From NCBI GenBank assembly GCA_946555345.1, contig CAMNSS010000020.1, forward strand, positions 1 to 42,245: 42,245 nt of DNA, given 5' to 3'. Below, piece by piece: positions 7,021 to 15,705 of this stretch (position 1 is its first letter; each line of letters begins with the position of its first letter). The notes below the pieces were generated by a model. It was not told the origin of the DNA. It made no database searches and saw only the letters and a program-made list of their open reading frames with translations. The DNA comes from an uncultured Eubacterium sp. Its GTDB lineage: Bacteria > Bacillota > Clostridia > Peptostreptococcales > Anaerovoracaceae. The position numbers and the translations under genes are program-made.

Positions 7021-9078
7021 TTATTCTTTGTAATCACATTCGCTGTTCGAGCATGCGTACTTTGTGTCCTTTCCTTTCTTCTCCACTAAAAGCGCGCCGC
7101 ATTTCGGACACTCCTTGTTGATCGGTTTATTCCAGTAGGATTGCGTGCAATCGGGATATCCGCTGCACCCATAGAAAAGCCGCCCTTTCTTGCTCCTTCT
7201 CGCCACGATATCCTTGCCGCATTTCGGGCATTTCACATCGATGGATTGCACGATCGGCTTGGTATTCTTGCATTCAGGATAGCCCGTGCAGGCGATAAAC
7301 GACCCGTACCGCCCATGCTTGATCGCCATCGGCTTTCCGCAGATTTCACAGGTTTCCCCCGTCAGCTCCGCTTCAAACTCGACTTTCTGGATTTCCTGGT
7401 CGGCAACATCCAGTTCGTCCTTTAACGTCCCGTAAAATCCTTCTATGACGGACTGCCACCTGACGCCTTTCACTTCAATGTCGTCGAGATTTTCCTCCAT
7501 CTGCGCGGTAAATCCCGTATCGACGATTTCCTTGAAATACTGCGTCATCATATCAGTTACTATAAACCCCAATTCCGTTGGAATCAATAGCTTTTTCTCT
7601 TTTGAAATATATTTTCTGTCCAAAAGGGTCGCTACGATCGGCGCATAGGTACTCGGTCTTCCGATATCTTTGTCCTCCAATTCCTTTACGAGGCTCGCTT
7701 CCGAAAACCTTGCCGGTGGCTGTGTGAAATTCTGCTGCCCTTCCACGCTTTCCGGCTTCAATTCCTCGCCCTTTTCCAAAGCGGGCAGCAGTTTATTTTC
7801 CTCCTTCTCCTTTGCAGAAGAATAGATCTTCAAAAATCCGTCGAAAAGCAGCCTGGAACCGCTTGCCCTGAACTTATAGCCGCCATTTGCAATCCCGGCG
7901 CTGACTGCCTTGAATTTCGCCGAAGCCATCTGGCTGGCGATAAACCTGTTCCAGATCAGCTTATAAAGATTATATTGATCCTTGGTCACGGACTCCTTGA
8001 TCGCATTCGGCTCTAAATCCACATAACTCGGGCGGATCGCTTCATGGGCATCCTGAACGTCCTTCTTGCGGTTTGTGTAAATATTCCCACCATAGTATTC
8101 CGCACCGAGGGAGGCCATGATATAGTCCTTTGCCGCAGCCCTTGCTTCATCGGAAATCCTGACGGAATCCGTTCTGATATACGAAACCAGGCCGACCGTC
8201 CCCCTGCCTTTTACTGCCACGCCTTCATAGAGCTGCTGCGCTACCATCATCGTTTTCCTGGTGGAAAAATTCAGCTTGTTCGCAGCGTCCTGTTGCAAGC
8301 TGCTGGTCGTAAACGGCGCTGCCGCTCTCCTGCTTCGTTCCTTTTCTTCCACATCCTGGACAAAATACCGGCCTTGTTTCAGCTCTGATAAGATCTTATC
8401 GTTTTGCATCTTGTTTTCTATCGTCAGTTTCTTGCCTTCGTATTCCGCTAGCTTAGCCTGGAACGTCCGCTCCTTCTTAAATTCAGCGGTAATCGTCCAA
8501 AATTCCTGCGGCTTGAAATTCTTGATTTCTGTCTCCCGGTCGCACAATATTTTCAGCGCTGCCGACTGGACGCGCCCAGCGGAAAGCCCCCGCCTGACCT
8601 TTCTCCACAAAAGCGGGCTGATCTGATAACCCACTAGTCTGTCCAAGACCCGCCTCGCTTGCTGTGCGTCCACGAGGCTCAAATCGATTGGCCTTGGATT
8701 TTTCACCGCGTTTTTTACCGTTTTTTCCGTAATTTCGTTAAAAATAATACGACATGGCGCATCTGCGTCGATTCCCAGCAAAAATGCTAAATGCCAAGAG
8801 ATTGCTTCGCCTTCCCTATCCGGGTCTGTCGCCAGATAGACCTTCGATGCATTCTTGGCCTCTTTCTTCAATTCTTTTATGATATCCCCCTTACCCCTGA
8901 TGGATATGTATTGAGGTTCAAAGTCATTTTCGATATCAATGCCTAATTTGCTCTTAGGCAAGTCACGCACATGGCCAACTGACGCAATCACCTTATAATG
9001 CCCGCCCAAAAACTTGCCGATGGTTTTTGCCTTTGATGGTGATTCCACGATTACCAGTATTTTTTTAGCCGCCGCCAT
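7021..9078 (-). CDS. topA: DNA topoisomerase I
   Basis: Type IA topoisomerase that relaxes negative supercoils. It has 685 residues. The Toprim domain begins KILVIVESPSKAKTI, has the catalytic Glu near 12, and ATDPDREGE at 83-91. The active-site tyrosine is Tyr300 in SYIRTDSVRIS. The C terminus carries three four-cysteine zinc modules (CEICGKP...CTGYPEC, CPKCGKD...CSGYPDC and CPKCGAL...CSNSEC), the usual Firmicutes arrangement. The start has AGGAGG nine bases upstream. It lies 59 bp after dprA and is likely transcribed into hslVU. Confidence 0.98.
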   Translation of the reverse strand: MAAAKKILVIVESPSKAKTIGKFLGGHYKVIASVGHVRDLPKSKLGIDIENDFEPQYISIRGKGDIIKELKKEAKNASKVYLATDPDREGEAISWHLAFLLGIDADAPCRIIFNEITEKTVKNAVKNPRPIDLSLVDAQQARRVLDRLVGYQISPLLWRKVRRGLSAGRVQSAALKILCDRETEIKNFKPQEFWTITAEFKKERTFQAKLAEYEGKKLTIENKMQNDKILSELKQGRYFVQDVEEKERSRRAAAPFTTSSLQQDAANKLNFSTRKTMMVAQQLYEGVAVKGRGTVGLVSYIRTDSVRISDEARAAAKDYIMASLGAEYYGGNIYTNRKKDVQDAHEAIRPSYVDLEPNAIKESVTKDQYNLYKLIWNRFIASQMASAKFKAVSAGIANGGYKFRASGSRLLFDGFLKIYSSAKEKEENKLLPALEKGEELKPESVEGQQNFTQPPARFSEASLVKELEDKDIGRPSTYAPIVATLLDRKYISKEKKLLIPTELGFIVTDMMTQYFKEIVDTGFTAQMEENLDDIEVKGVRWQSVIEGFYGTLKDELDVADQEIQKVEFEAELTGETCEICGKPMAIKHGRYGSFIACTGYPECKNTKPIVQSIDVKCPKCGKDIVARRSKKGRLFYGCSGYPDCTQSYWNKPINKECPKCGALLVEKKGKDTKYACSNSECDYKE

Positions 9079-9137
9079 GAAAATGCCTCCTTTCCTTATC
9101 TACGTTTTGCTTACAGTATTTGATTATATGTATAATA

Positions 9138-10016
9138 TTACCCTTTTGCAATAAAAATTTTCCCCAGAGATGAGAAAACGATACCTTTTAATTCCATGAT
9201 TGTCACAATACCGGTAACATAGGCTGGCGGTTTTCCTAATTTTTGGCAGATTTCATCCATGCCCATTTCGCCATGCTGCTGGAGGATATTAAAAATTTTC
9301 ATTTCCGTACCACCGAGCAGCTTTTCGGCTTCTTTTCGCTCTATGGCGTCAAGTCCCATCACCTCCAGGACATCGGCAATGCTTACGATCGGCCTGGCGC
9401 CGTCCTTAATCAGCTTATTGCTGCCCAAATTATATGCGCTGTCTATATTGCCGGGCAGCGCGCATACCTCCCTGCCTTGCTCTGCGGAAAGTTCTGCCGT
9501 AATCAATGCGCCGCTGTTATTCCGCGCTTGTACGACCACTGTAATTTCGGAAAGCCCGCTGATAATCCTGTTTCGCTGGGGAAAATGATACCGTTGCGGC
9601 TTCGTTCCAGGCACATATTCGGAAATCACCAGCCCGTTTTCCTCAATTTCTCTCTTGATTCCTTCGTTTTCCTTCGGGTAACAGACATCCACCCCGCATC
9701 CGAGTACCGCGATGGTGCTACCAGCGACTGAAAGAGCGCCCCTGTGAGCGCAGGTATCAATCCCCCGCGCCAGGCCGCTGACCACCGCCACATCCCGTTC
9801 CGCAAGCCTTTTGGCAATTGCCACCGCCATGCTCCGCCCATACTGGGTCGTATTTCTTGAGCCGACAACCGCCGCACAGCGTTTTCGCAAAAGCTTGATG
9901 TCGCCTATGTAAAACAGCTCCTGGGGAAAGTCCCTGATTTCCTTTAAAAGAGCCGGGTAGTCTGGGCTGCCTGCGCTGATCCGCCCGATCTCCTGTCCCA
10001 TCTTTTTTCCATTCAT
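9138..10016 (-). CDS. dprA: DNA processing protein DprA, short form
   Basis: RecA-loading protein of natural transformation that binds incoming single-stranded DNA. From ATG 10016 it has about 292 residues, beginning MNGKKMGQEIGRISAGSPDY. The Rossmann core is complete: AAVVGSRNTTQYG, SGLARGIDTCAHRGAL, GCGVDVCYP, FPQRNRIISGLS and ALPGNIDS. A C-terminal winged-helix (DprA_WH) region follows (about 225-290). The usual N-terminal SAM/HhH domain of 60-80 residues is absent, and the upstream frame has nothing like it. An ATG at 10028 is an alternative start; GAGAGG lies just before it. Its neighbour comM also acts in transformation. Confidence 0.93.
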   Translation of the reverse strand: MNGKKMGQEIGRISAGSPDYPALLKEIRDFPQELFYIGDIKLLRKRCAAVVGSRNTTQYGRSMAVAIAKRLAERDVAVVSGLARGIDTCAHRGALSVAGSTIAVLGCGVDVCYPKENEGIKREIEENGLVISEYVPGTKPQRYHFPQRNRIISGLSEITVVVQARNNSGALITAELSAEQGREVCALPGNIDSAYNLGSNKLIKDGARPIVSIADVLEVMGLDAIERKEAEKLLGGTEMKIFNILQQHGEMGMDEICQKLGKPPAYVTGIVTIMELKGIVFSSLGKIFIAKG

Positions 10017-10028
10017 GCCAACCACCAT

Positions 10029-10394
10029 TCCTCTCATTTCACGCAGGCACAAAGCACAATGAGAATGTTTGCGGCATATCCCTTTCCGTTCGGCTTCCTG
10101 CGTTTTTGCGCAGGCACAAACTATAATAAGAACGCTTGCTTTGCATATCATCCGTTTTCATATCGTCCCTTGCGGGCATACCTGCGCCATCCCAACGCCC
10201 CATCATCACAAACAGCCGTTTTGCTCCGCAACTGCATTTGCATCAAGCGAGAACGCCTTGTGCGCTTTGGGTTCCAGCATCAAACGAGTGCGCTTGATGC
10301 CGTCCCGTCCCGATCACTGGATAAATGCGTTTTTGCCATCAAGATCCCCCCGCTATCAAATTGCCCGGGCTGCCTGCTGCCTAACCGCCCCATA
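10029..10394. other. comM-dprA spacer
   Basis: No gene is supported in this unusually long gap for the pair. It contains a degenerate direct repeat, CGCAGGCACAAA at about 10041 and 10111, each followed by similar 28-bp sequence ending GCATATC. Another pair reads GCGCACTCGTTTGATGC and GCGTTCTCGCTTGATGC on the minus strand. No terminator was identified. Confidence 0.5.
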
Positions 10395-11924
10395 TCAAAC
10401 GGTCAGCCTGTTTTCATCCCCGTCAGAAATCCGATACCGCAAAGCTTCTGCAATATGCTGTTGTTCGATTAATTCGCTGGATGCAAGATCCGCAATCGTC
10501 CTCGCCACTTTCAAAATCCTATTATGCGCCCGCATCGTCAGTCCCAGCTTATCATAAGCAATCGACAGAAACGTCCTGCACGCCTCGTCGAGACGGCAAA
10601 ATCGTTCAATCCCCCATTCATCCAGGCTTCCGTTATCACGATACCGAAACCCTTGATAGCGTTCTTTTTGTATTTCCATCGCTTTTCCTGCTTGTTTCCT
10701 CATATCGGCTGATGATAATGCGTCCTGCCGCATACGCTCCAGGGCTTCCTTCGGGATCGGCGACATCCTGATGTGCATATCAATCCGATCGGAAAACGGG
10801 CCTGTCAGCTTGCGCCGATATGCCTCAAGCTGTCTTGGCCCACAGCTGCATATTTTCTTCTCATCCCAAAGATAGCCGCATTTACATGGGTTTGCGGCGG
10901 CTACCACCATAACGCTGGAGGGAAAAACAACCTCTTCGTTGTTGCGGGTAATGCGGATGCACCCTTCTTCAACTGGCTGACGCATCGCATCGATCGTCTT
11001 CGTATCGAACTCACCAAACTCATCCAGAAAAAGCACACCTCGATGCGCAAGCGAAAGCTCTCCTGGCCGTGGACGCTTTCCACCGCCCAGCATACCAACA
11101 TAGGAAATCGTATGATGCGGGCTTCGGAACGGCCGCCTTGCGATAACCGGGCGATCCTCTGCCAGCAGGTCCGCCACGCTGTATATCCCGGTAATTTCAA
11201 TTTTTTCTTCATAAGATAAAGGCGCCATGATGGTAGGAATCCGTTTCGCAATCATCGTTTTGCCACATCCCGGCCCACCCATCAGCAGCAGTCCGTGATT
11301 GCCTGCTGCACCGACCAACACAGCACGTTTTGCCGCCTCTTGCCCGATCACTTGGGAAAAATCCATGTCCCAATCCATCTCATCCGTCCTTTTCTTTCCT
11401 TTGTAAAACGGCAGTCTTTTCTTCCCGGTAATATGATCTGCAATGCCGGAAAGATCAGTTGCGGCTAAGATGTTGATATCTTCGAGAATGGATACCTCCT
11501 CCGCATTGCCCTGCGGCAGCACGATATTCTTAATGCCTGCTTTTCGCAGACTCATAGCAAGGGGAAGCGCACCTTTGATACGGTTTAGTTTTCCATCCAG
11601 CGACAGCTCGCCAAGAAAAGCTGTATCCATAAGCGGCAAGCTTCCCCACTTTAGCGACAAAATCCCGATCGCAATCGGCAAATCAAAGTGGCTGCCTTCT
11701 TTCGGTTTTCCCGCTGGGACTAAATTGACCGTCACACGTTCCTGCGGAAATGGGTATCCCGAATTTAAAACCGCCGGCTTGATCCTGCTACACGATTCCC
11801 GAATCGTTGCATCCGCAAGCCCTACCACGGTAAACGAAGGCATCCCCCTGTGCAAGTCGGTCTCTACCACGACAGGGCTTCCTTCTACGCCTGTCAATGT
11901 CGCCGTCTTTATTTTCGTCAGCAT
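10395..11924 (-). CDS. comM: YifB/ComM family AAA+ ATPase (Mg-chelatase-like)
   Basis: ComM-type helicase that promotes branch migration during DNA uptake recombination in other species. It has 509 residues, normal length. An N-terminal ChlI domain (about 1-170, with GMPSFTVVGLADATIRES and ERVTVNLVPAG) precedes the AAA+ module: Walker A GGPGCGKT at 216-223, a strand-loop FRSPHHTISY and Walker B GVLFLDEFGEF. A C-terminal Mg_chelatase_C region follows (SARAHNR-like motif LTMRAHNRILKVARTIADL). The start has GGAGA about 8 bp upstream. It is read between yraN and dprA. Confidence 0.95.
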   Translation of the reverse strand: MLTKIKTATLTGVEGSPVVVETDLHRGMPSFTVVGLADATIRESCSRIKPAVLNSGYPFPQERVTVNLVPAGKPKEGSHFDLPIAIGILSLKWGSLPLMDTAFLGELSLDGKLNRIKGALPLAMSLRKAGIKNIVLPQGNAEEVSILEDINILAATDLSGIADHITGKKRLPFYKGKKRTDEMDWDMDFSQVIGQEAAKRAVLVGAAGNHGLLLMGGPGCGKTMIAKRIPTIMAPLSYEEKIEITGIYSVADLLAEDRPVIARRPFRSPHHTISYVGMLGGGKRPRPGELSLAHRGVLFLDEFGEFDTKTIDAMRQPVEEGCIRITRNNEEVVFPSSVMVVAAANPCKCGYLWDEKKICSCGPRQLEAYRRKLTGPFSDRIDMHIRMSPIPKEALERMRQDALSSADMRKQAGKAMEIQKERYQGFRYRDNGSLDEWGIERFCRLDEACRTFLSIAYDKLGLTMRAHNRILKVARTIADLASSELIEQQHIAEALRYRISDGDENRLTV

Positions 11925-12007
11925 TTCATGTTCTCCAATCCCTCATCTTCCCCCTAAAACCCTGTTATCATAATCCGTTTCATATTTTAAAACGGGCTTT
12001 TACGCAT

Positions 12008-12087
12008 CCGCCATATGCGCAGAATGCCCAAAGCAGCTATCCTGGCGCTTCTGCCATTTCTTCCTGTCTGCCATATGCCCAAAATGC
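12008..12087. repeat. 60-bp-offset direct repeat downstream of yraN
   Basis: CCGCCATATGCGCAGAATGC at 12008-12027 and CTGCCATATGCCCAAAATGC at 12068-12087 match at 17 of 20 positions. The second copy lies just 3' of the yraN stop codon. A weaker similarity to the yraN coding end (GGCATATAGAATGCG on the minus strand) was noted. Confidence 0.6.
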
Positions 12088-12089
12088 AT

Positions 12090-12428
12090 TCAAAAAGCGC
12101 ATTCTATATGCCTTGCAACGACTTCGACTACATCAAAGCTCACCGTTTCCGGCACGTACCCCTTCTGCCGAAGATCCTTTAAATAGCAAACGGCTGTCCG
12201 CCTGATATGCGCCTGTTTCCTGGCGTCGACAGCCTCACAAGGCCTGCCGTAATGATCGCTGCGCCGCATTTTTACTTCCACAAAACTGATCTTGCCATCC
12301 CTGAAAGCGATGATATCGATTTCTCCTAATTTACAGCGGTAATTGCGCTTCAAGATGCGATATCCCTCTGCCTTGAGCATTTCAACCGCTGTATTTTCGC
12401 CAATAAGCCCCAGTTCCTTGTTATTCAA
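12090..12428 (-). CDS. yraN: YraN family (UPF0102) nuclease-like protein
   Basis: Small protein with a PD-(D/E)XK-type fold; no established substrate. It has 112 residues, usual for UPF0102. Conserved elements are LGLIGENTAVEML at the N terminus, GEIDIIAFRDGKISFVEVKMR (positions about 35-55 with the Asp and Glu-x-Lys of the nuclease fold) and the downstream lysine/arginine-rich helix. The start codon is TTG at 12428, supported by GGAGG five bases before it; no better ATG exists. It is the first gene of the comM-dprA-topA block, with a good promoter about 100 bp upstream. Confidence 0.9.
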   Translation of the reverse strand: MNNKELGLIGENTAVEMLKAEGYRILKRNYRCKLGEIDIIAFRDGKISFVEVKMRRSDHYGRPCEAVDARKQAHIRRTAVCYLKDLRQKGYVPETVSFDVVEVVARHIECAF

Positions 12429-12532
12429 TCCAGCCTCCAGCCCTGCTTTTCGAGCATTTATTTTCCAATGTTTTAAACGTCCTGTTTTCTAGTATGCATC
12501 GTCGGTTTCAATTTCTATATATTTACATTTTT

Positions 12533-12561
12533 ATAGTAATATGGTTTTTATTGGTTGTCAA
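12533..12561 (-). promoter_or_regulatory. Sigma-A promoter for yraN
   Basis: On the minus strand TTGACA (12561-12556) is followed after 17 bp by TACTAT (12538-12533). Transcription would start about 100 bp upstream of the yraN TTG. This is the best-looking housekeeping promoter in the window. Confidence 0.65.
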
Positions 12562-12819
12562 GATATTTTTCCTATATTTTCAATAATATTCCTTTTTACA
12601 TGACCCGTGCACTAACACAAAGCAAAGAACGAAAAACTGTCCGCCTCTGGGCTCTTTTCCCTTCACGCACCGTGTTTTCCAAGGCAAAGCAAACAGGCTA
12701 ATCGGAAAGAACCACCATAAGAATAAATGGGAAAGGCTGATCCAAATACCACGAGCTTGAAGCGGCACGGAAAGCAATGATCAAATGCAAAAGAATACGG
12801 AATGGCAATAAACCGCTAG

Positions 12820-12900
12820 AATAAAGCCGGCTTCGCCGATCCTTTTTCAGCGGCGGACTTTATTGTATTTCGTCATATCGCTTACAGCGATATTTCCTGC
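12820..12900. repeat. Dispersed palindromic element, copy 1
   Basis: Outer arms AATAAAG (12820) and CTTTATT (12858) enclose the small hairpin CGGCTTCGCCG (12828-12838) and the string TCCTTTTTCA. It is followed by a perfect 8-bp stem ATATCGCT-TAC-AGCGATAT (12875-12893) and TTTCCTGC. The same modules, CGGCTTCGCCG plus TCCTTTTTCA and an ATATCG...TATTTCCTGC hairpin, recur at 37436-37670. A weaker relative may lie at 26640-26680. Confidence 0.6.
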
Positions 12901-12903
12901 GTG

Positions 12904-12960
12904 ATAAAAAAACAAACCATGTATAAATGAAACAAACAGTTCCATATGATACATGGTTTT
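12904..12960 (-). terminator. Terminator-like hairpin downstream of cof
   Basis: AAACCATGTAT (12914-12924) pairs exactly with ATACATGGTTT (12949-12959). On the minus strand the stem is followed by GTTTTTTTATC, a good T tract. The 24-nt loop is long. It would end the transcript of the MBL, restriction remnant and cof genes. Confidence 0.5.
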
Positions 12961-13104
12961 AAGCGCCAAGTTCCGTGCTTTTGGCCATTCCGCCCCCCCC
13001 CGGCCGCTTTTTTCCGGGATCGCTTCCTAGCTGTTTCTTCTTCATCCAGCTCTCATTCGGCCAGCTTCACCGATTCATTATCCGCCCTTCTGCGCTACAA
13101 GTTC

Positions 13105-13196
13105 CACCCGCCATAACGTTCAACTTATGCCATAATGATTTCATCTGCCATAATATTTCACCTGCGCCCAAACAGTGTCACCCACTATGGCGTTCA
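13105..13196. repeat. Tandem degenerate copies of the cof 3' end
   Basis: CACCCACTATGGCGTTCA (13179-13196) includes the cof stop codon. CACCCGCCATAACGTTCA (13105-13122) matches it at 14 of 18 positions, all four differences being transitions. Two more related units lie between them (TATGCCATAATGATTTCA and TCTGCCATAATATTTCA), giving about four units spaced roughly 18-38 bp. Confidence 0.75.
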
Positions 13197-14029
13197 GCCC
13201 CTTCCCCTTTCAACACGAATTTTTCCACTGCATCCGCCACGCCATCCGCATCATTAGGCGGCGCAATGTATTTTGCCACAGCCTTCACCTCGTCGACGGC
13301 ATTTCCAACCGCCACCGGAAAACCGCAGGCCCGCAGCATCGCAATATCGTTCGGGCTGTCCCCTGCAGCCATCATCTCGCTGCTATCAATCCCAAGAAGC
13401 CTTCCCATCTGGCGCAATGCTTCCGCCTTGCTGGTCGTCGCCCCGCCGATTTCCAGGTTATGCGGAAAAGAGCTGGTGATCGTCGCCTCTGGTATGGTGA
13501 GGAGTTTTTCACGCATCGCCGGCTTTTCGCTGATATCCTCAAAATTGATATTGATGTTCTCTACACTGCCTTTATGATCCAGCATGAATTGATAGATATC
13601 GTCCACGGGATTGCGCGTCGTTAAAATGTATTCCACATCGCGAAAGCTCTTCCCGCTCCGCTCCACCTGGCGATAATATTCACCGTCGATATAAGCAATG
13701 CCCTTGACGAAGCATTCGATAATATAAGGATATTGTTTCAAAAGCGCCACGGAATGTTCTGTCGCCAAAGGAGACAGGCAGTTTTCATAAAAGGTCTTAT
13801 TTTCTGCAAGATCCGTAATCGATGCGCCGTTTGAAGTCAGCACATAGCGGATTGCCTCTATTTCAAATACATCCGCCGGAAGGGCGGAAAACGGCCTTCC
13901 CGTTGCGATCACGATATTGACCCCCTGCTCCGCCGCCTTTTGCAAAGCCGCCCGGTTTCGTCTGCTTATTTCCCTGTTATTGTTGATGGTTGTCCCGTCA
14001 AGATCCAGTGCGATTAATTTGATCGTCAT
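13178..14029 (-). CDS. Cof-type HAD-IIB family hydrolase
   Basis: Haloacid dehalogenase-type phosphatase of the Cof subfamily; substrates in this group are usually sugar phosphates or nucleotides and cannot be fixed from sequence. From ATG 14029 (GGGGAG about 7 bp upstream) it has 283 residues. HAD motif I is LIALDLDGTTI (Asp nucleophile near 9-11), motif II ATGRPFSAL, the cap domain occupies about 85-190, motif III lysine is in TTSKAEAL and motif IV is GDSPNDIAML. Its ATG overlaps the TGA of the truncated restriction gene (ATGA), so translation may be coupled. Confidence 0.93.
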   Translation of the reverse strand: MTIKLIALDLDGTTINNNREISRRNRAALQKAAEQGVNIVIATGRPFSALPADVFEIEAIRYVLTSNGASITDLAENKTFYENCLSPLATEHSVALLKQYPYIIECFVKGIAYIDGEYYRQVERSGKSFRDVEYILTTRNPVDDIYQFMLDHKGSVENININFEDISEKPAMREKLLTIPEATITSSFPHNLEIGGATTSKAEALRQMGRLLGIDSSEMMAAGDSPNDIAMLRACGFPVAVGNAVDEVKAVAKYIAPPNDADGVADAVEKFVLKGEGAERHSG

Positions 14030-15012
14030 ATTTTTCTCCCCGCTCTCCTGTCTTCTGTAAAGCACAATCTTTTCCTTGTATCCGCCATACGAATTACCAT
14101 ATTGACCACATTACGAGGAGTAAAAAATTGACCTTGCGCACCTTTTAATGACGGGCCAATAAAAATCTCAAATGCCTCACCAACAGCATCCCGCGAGCTA
14201 TCTTTAAGACTATATAATTGTAATTCACCTACAATATATTTAAGGCATTTAGCGTCAATAATTATAGTATCCGCAACATCTATCACATCATTATATTGTT
14301 TCTTGACTCGCTCAAAAATCCCTAAGATCCTCGTGCTTACATCCTCATCTTTTTCATTTATCCCCGCCCTAAACTTCACAGTATCATCCGGACGAGTAAA
14401 ACGTTCGTCATAGATTTTGCAAAATATAAGATTAATAATCTGTGATGCGAACACCTCATCACGCGTTATCCCAACTGCATTTGCCGCCAAATAATTTCTT
14501 ATTGTTTTAAACGTTGGTTTAAGATTCTCTGCTGGCCGCAAATCTTTTCGTTTGAATTTTCCAATATCTTCAACTCTTTCACCAAAGCATGGAATATTAG
14601 GAATTTCTTCAAACAAAATCTTGCCATCCTTCTCAATCTTCTGCAAATAAAGCCTTTCTTCACCATTAAACCAAACCCCTAAATATGCCTTAGAAAAACG
14701 TAGATAATCCTCTAATTGGCTTCTTCCATCTTTTCTATTCTTTTTCTTGCATTCAACAATAATATAAGCTGTATCTTCCGTATGCTCTGGACTTGTAAAA
14801 ACAGCAATATCAACAGGATATTCCTTTTTCGTATCTGAAGGGCGGATTTTTACCCTGTATTGAGGCCGAATATGCACATACTCTTTCGGATATCCATAAT
14901 CATCTACTAAAATTTTTGTAAAAGGCTGAACCGCTTCAATTTCTTCGGGCGTTTCTTTTACCTGCAGGCCAGAAATATAATCAATTATATAACCTTCCCT
15001 AATATCTTCCAT
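14026..15012 (-). pseudogene. Truncated restriction-modification protein: HsdR_N nuclease domain plus start of an N6-adenine methylase
   Basis: The 328-residue product starts with an HsdR_N-like PD-(D/E)XK domain: PVDIAVF with Asp68, then IIVECKKK with Glu87 and Lys89, so the nuclease motif looks intact. A helical linker follows and then the opening of a type I-like methylase (EIFIGPSLKGAQGQFFTPRN, about 284-303). The frame stops near residue 309, before the SAM-binding and NPPY motifs, and ends in about 19 residues that are cof leader read in another frame. The gene is visibly more AT-rich than its neighbours, suggesting transfer. It is probably the stump of a fused restriction enzyme cut by deletion. 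Whether the N-terminal nuclease half still acts is unknown. The start has GGGG about 10 bp upstream. Confidence 0.8.
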
Positions 15013-15108
15013 CTTTTATCTTTCCCCTCAGTACCAGCAACTTCTCATAACTTCAAAATGCCGCCCCGCATTTTCCTTCTTTTATTACGGCGGCTCGTCT
15101 CCTGCCAG

Positions 15109-15705
15109 TTACTTTCCTTCCACGATATCCAGAAACTCCCTGTTAATCTGGCGCACCTTTTTCATCGTGCATCCATCCGCATGGCCCGGATAAATCGTAA
15201 TATCGTTGCCCCATTGATTCACCTTATTTAAAATGCTATCCCGCATTTCCGCAGGCGAGCCGCCCTCAAAGTCGGTCCTGCCCAAATCGACATCAAACAC
15301 GGTATCGCCCGTAAAGCATACCTTGCTCACCTCGCTCAAAAAGCACACGCTGCCCTTCGTATGGCCCGGCGTGCTGACCACAGTAACCGGCTCTCCTTCA
15401 AGGTCGATCACATCGCCATCCGCCAAGTACACGTCCACCGGCTTTTTATACGGATCGCAATCGCCCGTATGTAGGTACACCGGGCAACCAAACACTAATT
15501 TAATCCGCTCCACTGCGCCCACATGGTCGTAATGATGGTGGGTCAGCAAAATCCCGCGCAGGTTAAGCCCGTGCGCCTTGACGTATTCGATAAATACCTT
15601 CGGATTGTATCCCGGGTCAATAATATAGCAATCGCCCCCATCTTGATGGTAAATCACATATCCGTTGCTTTCCAGCATACCGCCGATAAATCTCTTTATT
15701 TTCAT
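15109..15705 (-). CDS. MBL-fold metallohydrolase (glyoxalase II-like)
   Basis: Metallo-beta-lactamase fold hydrolase of the hydroxyacylglutathione hydrolase-like group, 198 residues, cytoplasmic. Metal ligands are visible: THHHYDHVG (the HxHxDH motif, residues about 55-63), STPGHTKGSVCF, FTGDTVFDVDLGRTDFEGG and the final IYPGHADGCTM. Proteins of this size in Clostridia act on thioesters or are of unknown substrate. The start has GAGGTG about 7 bp upstream. It is 96 bp before the restriction remnant, and may share its transcript. Confidence 0.92.
   Translation of the reverse strand: MKIKRFIGGMLESNGYVIYHQDGGDCYIIDPGYNPKVFIEYVKAHGLNLRGILLTHHHYDHVGAVERIKLVFGCPVYLHTGDCDPYKKPVDVYLADGDVIDLEGEPVTVVSTPGHTKGSVCFLSEVSKVCFTGDTVFDVDLGRTDFEGGSPAEMRDSILNKVNQWGNDITIYPGHADGCTMKKVRQINREFLDIVEGK

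Larger units (their letters stand above)
12562..13100. other. Non-coding spacer between cof and the yraN promoter
   Basis: No gene is supported. A 65-codon frame at 12580-12777 (minus) has no family resemblance. The right half holds the dispersed palindromic element (12820-12900), a terminator-like hairpin (12904-12960), and further on the tandem copies of the cof 3' end. A poly-C run lies at about 12993-13001. Confidence 0.5.

Noticed and set aside
12580-12777. Minus-strand ORF of 65 codons with hydrophobic stretches
   Set aside because: No ribosome site, no family resemblance and no neighbouring operon context.
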